NCBI RefSeq assembly: GCF_009765365.1
Contig: NZ_VTOM01000012.1
Coordinates: 1-64,000 of the forward strand
DNA length: 64,000 nt
Direction of reading: 5' to 3'
From: Antarcticirhabdus aurantiaca
GTDB lineage: Bacteria > Pseudomonadota > Alphaproteobacteria > Rhizobiales > Rhizobiaceae
The notes under the pieces: model-generated
Seen by the model: the letters and a program-made list of their open reading frames with translations, nothing else
What the model was told of the DNA's origin: nothing
Databases searched by the model: none
Made by a program: the position numbers and the translations under genes
Part shown: piece by piece, positions 45,797-53,289 of the stretch
Layout: each line of letters starts with the position of its first letter
How positions within the stretch are numbered: the first letter of the stretch is position 1

Positions 45797-46576
45797 TCAG
45801 CTCCGATAGGAGGGGTCGAGGGACTCGACGAGCCGCATCTGCGCCGCCCATTCGAGCAGAAGGTCGCCGTCGTCATAGGCCATCTGGTCGAACTGCCGGC
45901 CGACCTTGGCGGCGATGTCGGCCGGCACGAGGCGCACCGGCCGCCCCATGGACAGCGTCGCGACCTGGATCTCGCAGGACTGGTTCAGATAGAACATGGC
46001 GTTGAACATCTCGCCGGCGGTGCGCCCGACGGTAAGAAGACCGTGATTGCGCAGCATCAGGGCGGAATGGGAGCCGAGATCGGCGACGATCCGCTCGCGC
46101 TCCTCGTGGTCGAGCGCGATGCCCTCGAAGTCGTGATAGCCGATCCGGTCGTAGAACTGCAGGCAGGTCTGGTTCAGCGGCAGGAGACCCTCCTCCATCG
46201 AGGCCACGGCCACGCCGGCGCGGGTATGCGTGTGCATGACCCAGGCCGCGTCGTGCCGGGCCCGATGAACGGCCGAATGGATGGTGAAGCCGGCCGGGTT
46301 CACCCGCGCCGCCGACCCGTCCACCTTGTTCCCGTCGACGTCGATCTTCAACAGCGAGGAGGCCGTGATCTCCTCCCAGCGCTGGCCGTAGGGATTGATC
46401 AGGAAGCGGCCGTCTTCGTCCGGCACGCGGGCCGTGATGTGCGTGTAGATGAGGTCGGTCATCCGGTAATGGGCGGCGAGCCGGTAGCAGGCGGCGAGCT
46501 CGACGCGCGTCCGCCATTCCGCGTCGGACATGGATGCCGCGGGCGCGGTGTTTGTCGCCGTGGCGAGGCTCGACAT
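45797..46576 (-). CDS. Class II aldolase/adducin family protein
   Basis: A 259-residue zinc aldolase-fold protein. The metal-binding His pair is in WVMHTHTRAGVAVASM, a third His in LMLRNHGLLTVG; RMTDLIYTHITARVPDEDG and LINPYGQRWEEITASSLLKI are typical of the fuculose-phosphate-aldolase/adducin family. The substrate is unknown; many members in amino-compound clusters are uncharacterised. I start at ATG 46576 with AAGGA upstream. Two palindromic XRE-type sites lie 14 bp and about 88 bp upstream. It converges on the regulator. Confidence 0.82.
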   Translation of the reverse strand: MSSLATATNTAPAASMSDAEWRTRVELAACYRLAAHYRMTDLIYTHITARVPDEDGRFLINPYGQRWEEITASSLLKIDVDGNKVDGSAARVNPAGFTIHSAVHRARHDAAWVMHTHTRAGVAVASMEEGLLPLNQTCLQFYDRIGYHDFEGIALDHEERERIVADLGSHSALMLRNHGLLTVGRTAGEMFNAMFYLNQSCEIQVATLSMGRPVRLVPADIAAKVGRQFDQMAYDDGDLLLEWAAQMRLVESLDPSYRS

Positions 46577-46590
46577 GAGATCTTCCTTCG

Positions 46591-46606
46591 TTTCACGCAG
46601 GTGAGC
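46591..46606. promoter_or_regulatory. XRE-cupin operator, TTTCAC-GCAG-GTGAGC
   Basis: It has one perfect half site and one half site with two changes, spaced by four bases, ending 14 bp before the aldolase ATG. The distance equals that at the regulator gene. Confidence 0.5.
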
Positions 46607-46664
46607 GGCATCCGGCCTGAGTTGCACGGTTTGCCACGAGAACGCGGCGTCTAGCGGCGGCGGT

Positions 46665-46680
46665 ATTCACCAGAATGAAG
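46665..46680. promoter_or_regulatory. Second XRE-cupin site upstream of the aldolase, ATTCAC-CAGA-ATGAAG
   Basis: TTCAC-N4-ATGAA with the same four-base spacer. It lies between the DDAH-like gene stop and the aldolase start. The A for G change in the right half also occurs at 53112. Confidence 0.45.
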
Positions 46681-46693
46681 GTGACCCGCGCCG

Positions 46694-47578
46694 TCACCCG
46701 CGCAGGACGGGCCGCGTCAGGCAGGTCGGGCCACCCTCGCAGGCGATGCAGAGGGCGTCGGCCTCGAAGGTCGAAACGCGGCAGTCCGCCGCTTCCATGG
46801 CGGCGCGGGTCTTCGGAAAACCGGCGACGGCGACGAGGTCGCGGGGGCTCAGCGGCAGGACGTTGAGGCTGAGGCCGAAGCTTTCGGCGAACTCCTGAGG
46901 GTCGCCCTCGACGAGCCGGATGCCGCGGGCGCGCAGGAGCTGCCAGAAGGGTGCCGGCAGGAGCGGCGCGTGGACGAGGGCGAGGTCGTCGGCGAGCGGG
47001 CTGATCACCGACATGAGGTGGAGGCAGGCCTCTTCGCCCTGCCAGAAGGGGAGGTCGAAGCCGAGCACCTCGACGCCGAGCGGCGACAAAATCGCGCGCA
47101 GCTGCACGATCCCCGCCTCGTTGGTGCGAACGCCCCGGCCGACGACGAGCGTTTGCGCATCGAGCCAGACGCAGTCGCCGCCCTCCACCGTGCCCGGCGC
47201 CTCGATCCGGCCGAGGATCGGCACGCCGGCCTTGGCATAGGCCGCCTCGTGAAGCGCGGGCTCGGGCCGGCGCAGAGCCTTCCCCATGGCGAAGATCACC
47301 GCCCCGCTCTCGGTCACCAGCGAGGGGTCGTGCGTGAACACGGCGTCGGCGAGGCCATCGCCCTCGTCTTCGACCCACAGGATCTCGGCGCCGCTCGCCG
47401 CCACCAGCTCCGCGAAGGCGGCGTGCTGGCGGATCGCCTTCGCACCGTCGAAGCCCGCCCCGTAATGCCAAGCCTTCGGATCCGCCCCGGACAGGCTCGC
47501 GCCCGGCCGGCGCATCAGCACGCGGCGCAGCGGCGCGGCCATCGATTGGGCACCGAAAAGCGGAAGCGCGACGTCCAT
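46694..47578 (-). CDS. DDAH/arginine-deiminase-like amidinohydrolase
   Basis: A 294-residue enzyme of the guanidine-modifying superfamily (dimethylarginine dimethylaminohydrolase, arginine deiminase, amidinotransferase). The catalytic triad looks complete: Glu132 (GTVEGGDCVW), His187 (EEACLHLMSVIS) and Cys286 (EGGPTCLTRPV). FTHDPSLVTESGAVI and RTNEAGIVQLR are family motifs. It would hydrolyse a guanidino group on an amino acid such as methylarginine, giving citrulline or a ureido acid. I start at ATG 47578 with GGGGAGA upstream. An XRE-type palindrome lies 13 bp upstream, and a polar amino-acid ABC transporter is divergent. Confidence 0.85.
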   Translation of the reverse strand: MDVALPLFGAQSMAAPLRRVLMRRPGASLSGADPKAWHYGAGFDGAKAIRQHAAFAELVAASGAEILWVEDEGDGLADAVFTHDPSLVTESGAVIFAMGKALRRPEPALHEAAYAKAGVPILGRIEAPGTVEGGDCVWLDAQTLVVGRGVRTNEAGIVQLRAILSPLGVEVLGFDLPFWQGEEACLHLMSVISPLADDLALVHAPLLPAPFWQLLRARGIRLVEGDPQEFAESFGLSLNVLPLSPRDLVAVAGFPKTRAAMEAADCRVSTFEADALCIACEGGPTCLTRPVLRG

Positions 47579-47591
47579 CAGAGATCTCCCC

Positions 47592-47607
47592 GTTTCACCG
47601 AAGTGAA
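47592..47607. promoter_or_regulatory. Best XRE-cupin operator, TTTCAC-CGAA-GTGAAA
   Basis: A perfect 6-4-6 palindrome in the 125-bp divergent region between the DDAH-like gene (13 bp away) and the ABC transporter operon (96 bp away), able to control both. Confidence 0.7.
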
Positions 47608-47624
47608 AATGGCCGATTGCATCC

Positions 47625-47640
47625 GCTTCGCGCAAGTGCA
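47625..47640. promoter_or_regulatory. Degenerate second XRE-type site, CTTCGC-GCAA-GTGCAT
   Basis: Keeps eight of the ten core TTCAC/GTGAA bases at the correct spacing and lies between the best operator and the transporter start. It may be an auxiliary site or chance. Confidence 0.25.
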
Positions 47641-47703
47641 TTAATCCGGCAAATGGGGTGCCTGATCGCGATTTGGGCAGGCACTCGGAGCAGCGGAGCA
47701 GCC

Positions 47704-48489
47704 ATGGCCCCGGTCTCAACCGCGGACCCCATACCCGTCGCCGTCACCGGCCTTCACAAGCGCTTCGGCGCGCTCGAGGTGCTGAAGGGGGTGTCGCTCC
47801 GGGCCGGGCGTGGCGAGGTCGTGGCGGTGATCGGCGGATCCGGATCGGGCAAGTCGACGCTTCTGCGCTGCATCAATCTCCTGGAGACCCCGACGAGCGG
47901 CGAGATCGCCATCGACGGCGAGGTTCTGAAGCTGAAAAGCGACGGGCATGGCGGATTGACGCCGGCCGACGGCGCGCAGGTACGGCGGGTGCGCACGCGC
48001 CTCGCCATGGTTTTCCAGAGCTTCAATCTCTGGCAGCACATGACGCTGATCGGCAACGTGGTCGAAGCGCCGATCCATGTCCTGAAAGTGCCGAAGGACG
48101 AAGCCCGCGCGCGCGCCGAGGCGCTGCTGCGCCGCGTCGGCCTCTACGACAAGCGCGACAGCTATCCCGCCTTCCTGTCCGGCGGCCAGCAGCAGCGCGC
48201 GGCGATCGCGCGGGCACTCGCCATCCAGCCGGACGTGATGCTGTTCGACGAGCCGACCTCCGCGCTGGATCCCGAACTCGTCGGCGAGGTGCTGGCCGTC
48301 ATCCGCGATTTGGCCGCGGAGGGGCGCACCATGATCCTCGTCACCCACGAGATGAAGTTCGCCCGCGAAGTCGCGAGCCGCGTCGTCTTCCTCCATGGCG
48401 GGCTCGTCGAGGAGGAGGGGCCGCCGGACGCCGTCTTCGGCGCCCCGAAGTCGGAGCGCCTCAAGCGCTTCATCCAGTCCATCCACTGA
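47704..48489 (+). CDS. Polar amino acid ABC transporter ATPase
   Basis: A 261-residue ATPase of the HisP/GlnQ/ArgP type. Walker A is [13 protein letters not shown], the Q-loop region MVFQSFNLWQHMTLIGNVVE, the signature LSGGQQQRAAIARALA and Walker [17 protein letters not shown], followed by VTHEMKFAREV. It energises import of an amino acid or derivative. I start at ATG 47704 with GGAG in front; the frame is open upstream to 47617. It heads a four-gene operon (ATPase, binding protein, two permeases) divergent from the DDAH-like gene. Confidence 0.9.
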   Translation: MAPVSTADPIPVAVTGLHKRFGALEVLKGVSLRAGRGEVVAVIGGSGSGKSTLLRCINLLETPTSGEIAIDGEVLKLKSDGHGGLTPADGAQVRRVRTRLAMVFQSFNLWQHMTLIGNVVEAPIHVLKVPKDEARARAEALLRRVGLYDKRDSYPAFLSGGQQQRAAIARALAIQPDVMLFDEPTSALDPELVGEVLAVIRDLAAEGRTMILVTHEMKFAREVASRVVFLHGGLVEEEGPPDAVFGAPKSERLKRFIQSIH

Positions 48490-48515
48490 TCCGAAGCTGA
48501 ACGGGAAAGTCGCCG

Positions 48516-49298
48516 ATGAAAGCCACCTTGAGGTCGATCGTTCTTCTCGCCGGCGCGGCGCTCCTGGGGCTCGCCGCCGGCGCGGGCGCGCAGGAGCAGG
48601 TGCGCGTCGGCATCGCCGCCGAGCCCTACCCGCCCTTCGCCTCGCCCGACGCATCGGGCAACTGGACGGGCTGGGAGGTCGACCTCGCCAAGGCGGTGTG
48701 TGCCGAGGCCAAGCTCGACTGCGTCATCACGCCGGTGTCCTGGGACGGCATCATCCCCGCGCTGACCTCGAACAAGATCGACATGATCGCGGCCTCGATG
48801 TCGATCACCGCCGAGCGTCAGCAGACGATCGACTTCTCCGACAAGTACTACAACACGCCGACCTCGGTCGCCGCCGCCAAGGACGCCGACTTCGACGCCA
48901 GCCCCGCGGGCCTCGCCGGCAAGATCGTCGGCGTCCAGGTCTCGACCGTCCACGAGGCCTATGCCCGCAAGCACTTCACGGACGCCGAGATCAAGGTCTA
49001 CCAGACGCAGGACGAGGCCAACCAGGACCTTGTCGCCGGCCGCATCGACGCCACCCAGGCCGACAAGATCGCGCTCGACGCCTTCCTGTCCTCGCCCGAC
49101 GGCTCGGCCTGCTGCAAGATCGCCGGCGACGTCGCGCCGGACGTCGACGTCCTCGGTCCCGGCGTCGGCTTCGGCCTGCGCAAGGGCGACGAGGCGCTGA
49201 AGGAGAAGCTGAACGCCGCGATCAAGGCGATCCGCGACAACGGCACCTACGAGGCGATCGCCAAGCCCTACTTCGACTTCGACATCTACGGGAGCTGA
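48516..49298 (+). CDS. Amino acid ABC transporter substrate-binding protein
   Basis: A 260-residue periplasmic binding protein (SBP family 3). A Sec signal peptide covers about residues 1-25 (LLGLAAGAGAQ), then VRVGIAAEPYPPFASPDASG and GWEVDLAKAVCAE form the ligand-binding start; DMIAASMSITAERQQTIDFS and TQADKIALDAFL are typical. It resembles lysine/arginine/ornithine and opine binding proteins. A Cys pair in SACCKIAG may form or prevent a disulfide. It follows the ATPase by 26 bp. Confidence 0.88.
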   Translation: MKATLRSIVLLAGAALLGLAAGAGAQEQVRVGIAAEPYPPFASPDASGNWTGWEVDLAKAVCAEAKLDCVITPVSWDGIIPALTSNKIDMIAASMSITAERQQTIDFSDKYYNTPTSVAAAKDADFDASPAGLAGKIVGVQVSTVHEAYARKHFTDAEIKVYQTQDEANQDLVAGRIDATQADKIALDAFLSSPDGSACCKIAGDVAPDVDVLGPGVGFGLRKGDEALKEKLNAAIKAIRDNGTYEAIAKPYFDFDIYGS

Positions 49299-49321
49299 GC
49301 CGGCAAACCAGGACGCGATCC

Positions 49322-50044
49322 GTGCCGAGCGGCCTCGAACTTCTCTCGCCCTGGCCGCCCGGCTGGGGCATGACCCTCCTGGCCGGCTTCTGGGCCTCGA
49401 TCCAGATCGCTGTCGGCGGCTTCGGCTGCGGCCTCCTGATCGGCATGGCCGGCGCGCTCGGCAAGCTGAACGGCGGGCCGGTCGTCCGCGACCTTCTCGC
49501 CTGCTACACCACGCTCGTTCGCGCGGTGCCGGAGCTCGTCCTGATCGTCCTTCTCTACTATGCCGGAGGCGACCTCCTGAACCGGGCCTTCGCCCTGTTC
49601 GGGGCCGGGCCGGTCGAGCTCAGCGGCTTTGCCGCCGGCGTCTTCGTGATCGCCGTCGTCCAGGGCGCCTATTCGACCGAGGTGATCCGCGGCGCGATCC
49701 AGGCGGTGCCGGCGGGCGAGGTCGAGGCCGGCCGCGCCTTCGGCATGTCGGAGCGCTTGCTCGCGCGGCGCATCGTCCTGCCGGCGATGCTCGCCCACGC
49801 GATTCCGGGCCTGTCCAACCTCTGGCTCATCGCCACGAAGGACACCGCGCTTCTCGCCGTCGTCGGCTTCACCGAGCTGACGCTCGCGACGCGTCAGGCG
49901 GCGGGCGCGACCAAGGCCTACTTCCTGTTCTTCTGCGCCGCGGGCCTTCTCTACCTCCTCCTCACCCTCGGCTCGAACCTCCTCTTCGGCCGGATCGAGG
50001 CCTACGCCCGGCGCGGCCAGCGCCGGGAGGCGGGCGCGTCGTGA
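49322..50044 (+). CDS. Amino acid ABC transporter permease 1 (HisQ/ArtQ-like)
   Basis: A 240-residue inner-membrane permease with five or so helices. WGMTLLAGFWASIQIAVGGF starts the membrane domain, CYTTLVRAVPELVLIVLLYY is the family motif, and the EAA loop is GEVEAGRAFGMSERLLARRI. The GTG at 49322 has AGGA nine bases upstream and starts 23 bases after the binding-protein stop. Its last four bases (GTGA) overlap the second permease start. Confidence 0.88.
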   Translation: MPSGLELLSPWPPGWGMTLLAGFWASIQIAVGGFGCGLLIGMAGALGKLNGGPVVRDLLACYTTLVRAVPELVLIVLLYYAGGDLLNRAFALFGAGPVELSGFAAGVFVIAVVQGAYSTEVIRGAIQAVPAGEVEAGRAFGMSERLLARRIVLPAMLAHAIPGLSNLWLIATKDTALLAVVGFTELTLATRQAAGATKAYFLFFCAAGLLYLLLTLGSNLLFGRIEAYARRGQRREAGAS

Positions 50045-50892
50045 GCGCGCCGAGCCCCGGCCTTCCCGCGATCGAGGCGCCGCCCGTCGAGTCGCTCGCC
50101 CCGACGCCGAGCCGGCGCCTCGACGCTTCGGCGCTCCTCAAGCCGCACCGCATCGTCCTGATCCTCGTCGCGCTCGGGCTCGTCGTCTGGGCCGCGCTCT
50201 CGATGCGCTGGGACTGGCTGGCGACCTACGCGCCGATGATCGCGGCCGGCCTGTGGCAGACGCTTCTGATCCTTGTCTCGACGACGATCCTCGGCTTCCT
50301 TCTCGCCGTGCCCCTCGGCCTCGCCCAGGCCGCGGGGCCCTGGTTCCTCGCCGCGCCCGCCACGGCCTTCTGCACGGTGATCCGCGGCACGCCGCTGCTC
50401 CTGCAGATGTGGCTCCTGTACTACGGCCTCGGCTCGCTCTTTCCGCTGATCCCGGAGATTCGCGACTCGTTCCTGTGGCCATATCTGCGCCAGGCCTGGC
50501 CCTATGCGGTGCTCGCCCTCACCTTGTCATTCGCCGGCTACGAGGGCGAGGTGATGCGCGGGGCCTTCAAGGGCGTCCCGCGGGGGGAACTGGAGGCGGG
50601 CCGGGCCTACGGCATGGGGCGCTGGACGCTGCTCCGGCGCATCTGGCTGCCGCGCGCCGTCCAGCGCGCGCTGCCGACCCTCGCAGGCGAAACGGTGCTG
50701 CAGCTCAAAGCGACGCCGCTGGTCGCGACGATCACCGTCGTCGATCTCTACGCCGTCTTCTCGCGCGTGCGCCAGGACACCTTCCTCACCTACGAGCCGC
50801 TTCTCCTCCTCGCGCTGATCTACCTCGTCCTCACCGCGATTCTCGTGTCGCTCTTCCGTGTTCTGGAGAACCGCATCCCGGCACGGCGGTGA
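50041..50892 (+). CDS. Amino acid ABC transporter permease 2 (HisM/ArtM-like)
   Basis: A 283-residue permease with a longer, proline-rich cytoplasmic N-terminus (about 35 residues) before the first helix. FCTVIRGTPLLLQMWLLYYG is the family motif and GELEAGRAYGMGRWTLLRRI the EAA loop. It begins with GTG overlapping the first permease stop, so the two are translationally coupled and form the heterodimeric channel. Its last 62 bp are also the 3' end of the AdaA-like gene on the other strand. Confidence 0.87.
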   Translation: MSAPSPGLPAIEAPPVESLAPTPSRRLDASALLKPHRIVLILVALGLVVWAALSMRWDWLATYAPMIAAGLWQTLLILVSTTILGFLLAVPLGLAQAAGPWFLAAPATAFCTVIRGTPLLLQMWLLYYGLGSLFPLIPEIRDSFLWPYLRQAWPYAVLALTLSFAGYEGEVMRGAFKGVPRGELEAGRAYGMGRWTLLRRIWLPRAVQRALPTLAGETVLQLKATPLVATITVVDLYAVFSRVRQDTFLTYEPLLLLALIYLVLTAILVSLFRVLENRIPARR

Positions 50893-51481
50893 TCGGCTTG
50901 GCGGAGGCGGGATCGGCGGCGCGGCGGATCGCGGAGGGCGGGCGCCGGTAGACCTCCTGGAACACGGCGTTGAAGCGCCTGAGGCTGCCGAAGCCGGCCT
51001 GGAGGGCGATGTCGGTCATCGGAAGATCGGTTTCGGTGAGCAGCCGCTTGGCGCGCGCCACACGAGCATTGCGCGCGACCTCGCCGGGGCTCGCGCCCAG
51101 ATGCTTGGCGAAGAGGCGCGAGAGGTGGCGCGGGCCGATGCCGACCCGCGCCGCAAGCGCCTCGACGCTCCGCCCCTCGCCGTCGAGCGCGCCGTCCTCG
51201 CGGATGAGGCGCGCCGCGCGCTCGACGGCCGCGAGAGACCCTTTCCAGGCCGGCGAGAAGGGCGCGCTCTCCGGCCGGCAGCGAAGGCAGGGGCGGAAGC
51301 CCGCGCGCTCGGCCGCCGCGGCGCTCGCCAGGAATTCGATGTTCCGTCGCAGCGGCGGGCGCACCGGGCAGATGCAGCGGCAATAGATGCCGGTGGAGCG
51401 CACGCCGACGAAGAACCGGCCGTCAAAGGCGGGATCGCGCGAGCGCCAGGCGGCTTCGCAGAGGGCGATGTCGAGAACCAT
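50831..51481 (-). CDS. AdaA-like methyl-sensing transcription regulator
   Basis: A 216-residue protein with an N-terminal Ada zinc domain and a C-terminal AraC-type HTH. The four zinc cysteines keep the exact E. coli Ada spacing: Cys34, Cys38, Cys65, Cys68 (GIYCRCICPVRP and GFRPCLRCRP); an extra Cys36 is unusual. The first takes a methyl group from DNA methylphosphotriesters, turning the protein into an activator. The methyltransferase half of Ada is missing and is encoded separately at 52538. It is divergent from the EamA-ogt pair, 79 bp away, and its 3' end overlaps the permease gene antisense by 62 bp. Confidence 0.85.
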   Translation of the reverse strand: MVLDIALCEAAWRSRDPAFDGRFFVGVRSTGIYCRCICPVRPPLRRNIEFLASAAAAERAGFRPCLRCRPESAPFSPAWKGSLAAVERAARLIREDGALDGEGRSVEALAARVGIGPRHLSRLFAKHLGASPGEVARNARVARAKRLLTETDLPMTDIALQAGFGSLRRFNAVFQEVYRRPPSAIRRAADPASAKPITAVPGCGSPEHGRATRESR

Positions 51482-51560
51482 GGCGGCATCCTAGCCGATG
51501 AATTAGCCTGCGCGCCCATCGGCGTCCGAATCCGGCGAGCCGGCAGGGCGGGGAGGGGCG

Positions 51561-52541
51561 ATGGTCGGGCGTGACATCGCGAAGGCCGGCGGCATGAGCA
51601 TGAGCATGAGCGACACCCCGAAGATGGGCCCGATCGAATGGGCGCTTCTCCTGATCCTCTCGATCCTCTGGGGCGGCGCCTTCTTCTTCTCCAAGGTGGC
51701 GCTCGGCGAGCTGCCGCCCTTCACCGTCGTGCTGGCGCGGGTGAGCCTCGCGGCCCTGGCGCTCTTCGTCTTCCTCGCCGCGACGGGGCGCGTCGTTCCG
51801 CGCGGCAGGGCGGTGTGGACGGCCTTCTTCGGCATGGCGCTCCTCAACAACATCGTACCCTTCGGCCTGATCTTCCTCGCCCAGACGGCGATCCCGAGCG
51901 GCCTCGCCTCGATCCTCAACGCGACAACGCCGATCTTCTCCATCCTCATCGCCCATCGCCTGACCGCCGACGAGAGGATGACCCGCGCCAAGCTGACGGG
52001 GGTGGGGCTCGGACTCGCCGGCGTCGCGGTGCTGATGGGCGGCAACGCCTTCGTCAGCGACGCGCCGCCGCTCTGGGCGCTCCTCGCCTGCCTCGGCGCG
52101 GCGCTGTCCTACGGCTTCGCCAGCGTCTACGGCCGGCGCTTCCGGCGCATGGGCGTCGAGCCGGTCGTGGTCGCCTTCGGCCAGCTCGCCTGCGCCACGC
52201 TCCTGGCCATCCCCATCGCCGCCGCGGTCGACGCGCCCTGGACCCTGCCGGCGCCGGGACCGGCGACGCTCGCCGCGCTCGCCGGCCTCGCGCTGCTCTC
52301 GACGGCGCTCGCCTACGTCCTGTTCTTCCGCATCCTGGCGGTCGGCGGGGCGACCAACAGCTCGCTCGTCACGCTGCTGATCCCGGTCAGCGCGATTCTT
52401 CTGGGCACCCTCGTCCTCAACGAGCGCCTGACCGCCAACCACTTCGCCGGCATGGCGCTGATCGCGCTCGGCCTTCTCGTCATCGACGGGCGGATGCTGC
52501 GCCTCGTCCGGTCGCAGCCGCCCGCGGGAGGACGCGCATGA
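51561..52541 (+). CDS. EamA/DMT-family transporter
   Basis: A 326-residue inner-membrane protein with ten hydrophobic helices in two EamA repeats ([20 protein letters not shown] and [20 protein letters not shown]). These drug/metabolite transporters export amino acids, nucleobases or similar solutes; the substrate here is unknown. GGAGGGG lies just upstream of the ATG at 51561; nearby ATGs at 51594 and later are alternatives. Its stop overlaps the ogt start (ATGA), so the two are coupled, and both probably answer to the divergent AdaA-like regulator. Confidence 0.85.
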   Translation: MVGRDIAKAGGMSMSMSDTPKMGPIEWALLLILSILWGGAFFFSKVALGELPPFTVVLARVSLAALALFVFLAATGRVVPRGRAVWTAFFGMALLNNIVPFGLIFLAQTAIPSGLASILNATTPIFSILIAHRLTADERMTRAKLTGVGLGLAGVAVLMGGNAFVSDAPPLWALLACLGAALSYGFASVYGRRFRRMGVEPVVVAFGQLACATLLAIPIAAAVDAPWTLPAPGPATLAALAGLALLSTALAYVLFFRILAVGGATNSSLVTLLIPVSAILLGTLVLNERLTANHFAGMALIALGLLVIDGRMLRLVRSQPPAGGRA

Positions 52542-53032
52542 GCGAAACGCTCTTCACCTTTCTCGACAGCCCGATCGGGCCGCTGCTGCTCGCCGGCGAC
52601 GGCGAGCGCCTGTCGCGGATCGGTTTTCCCTCGGGCAAGGGTGTGGTCGCGCCGCGGCCGGACTGGCGGCGGGCGGACGGCGCCTTTGCCAGCGCGCGGG
52701 CGCAGCTCGGCGACTATTTCGCCGGACGCCGCCACGCCTTCGACCTCGCCCTCGATCCGGTCGGCACGCCCTTTCAGCTGGAAGTCTGGCGCGCGCTCCT
52801 CGACATTCCGGCCGGCGAGACGATCAGCTACGGCGAGCTGGCGCGACGGATCGGCCGACCGGCCGCGAGCCGGGCGGTGGGCGCGGCGAACGGCGCCAAC
52901 CCGCTGCCGATCGTCGTGCCCTGCCACCGCGTCATCGGCGCGAACGGCACCCTGACGGGGTTCGGCGGCGGCTTGGACACCAAGCGCCGGCTCCTCGACC
53001 TCGAGCGCGGCATCCTGCCCGCCATGCTCTGA
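52538..53032 (+). CDS. ogt: Methylated-DNA-protein-cysteine methyltransferase
   Basis: A 164-residue suicide repair enzyme that removes alkyl groups from O6-alkylguanine. The acceptor is Cys129 in [11 protein letters not shown]; the helix-turn-helix region [20 protein letters not shown] and the asparagine hinge are present, and [15 protein letters not shown] is typical. It is coupled to the upstream EamA transporter by an ATGA overlap. With the AdaA-like regulator it rebuilds as separate genes the two halves of Ada. Confidence 0.92.
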   Translation: MSETLFTFLDSPIGPLLLAGDGERLSRIGFPSGKGVVAPRPDWRRADGAFASARAQLGDYFAGRRHAFDLALDPVGTPFQLEVWRALLDIPAGETISYGELARRIGRPAASRAVGAANGANPLPIVVPCHRVIGANGTLTGFGGGLDTKRRLLDLERGILPAML

Positions 53033-53111
53033 AAGCCCAGGGCGAAGCCGCTTGGCCAAGCCGGACGCGCCCGGACCAGCTCGCGGTTCTAAGACGCGAG
53101 AGGAGCGTCGT

Positions 53112-53127
53112 TTTCACATTAATGAAA
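53112..53127. promoter_or_regulatory. XRE-cupin site upstream of the FAD oxidoreductase, TTTCAC-ATTA-ATGAAA
   Basis: Matches the operator family with one base change (A for G at the start of the right half). It lies in an AT-rich patch after ogt, 162 bp upstream of the FAD enzyme. Confidence 0.55.
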
Positions 53128-53224
53128 AATATTGGGCCTGGATCGCGCATCGGCCGACTTCGCTGCGCAGCATCGAGCCGTCTGCCTGGATTTGGCTTGC
53201 ACGGGCGACGCGTCTCGGACACGA

Positions 53225-53240
53225 TTTCACATAGGTGAAG
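53225..53240. promoter_or_regulatory. Second XRE-cupin site upstream of the FAD oxidoreductase, TTTCAC-ATAG-GTGAAG
   Basis: A near-perfect member of the operator family, 49 bp upstream of the FAD enzyme start and 113 bp downstream of the site at 53112. The 257-bp gap between ogt and this gene holds no other feature I see. Confidence 0.65.
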
Positions 53241-53289
53241 ACGTCGCGGGCTGGAGAATCGGCGCCGCGCGGTGGGTCGGGAAGTTTTC

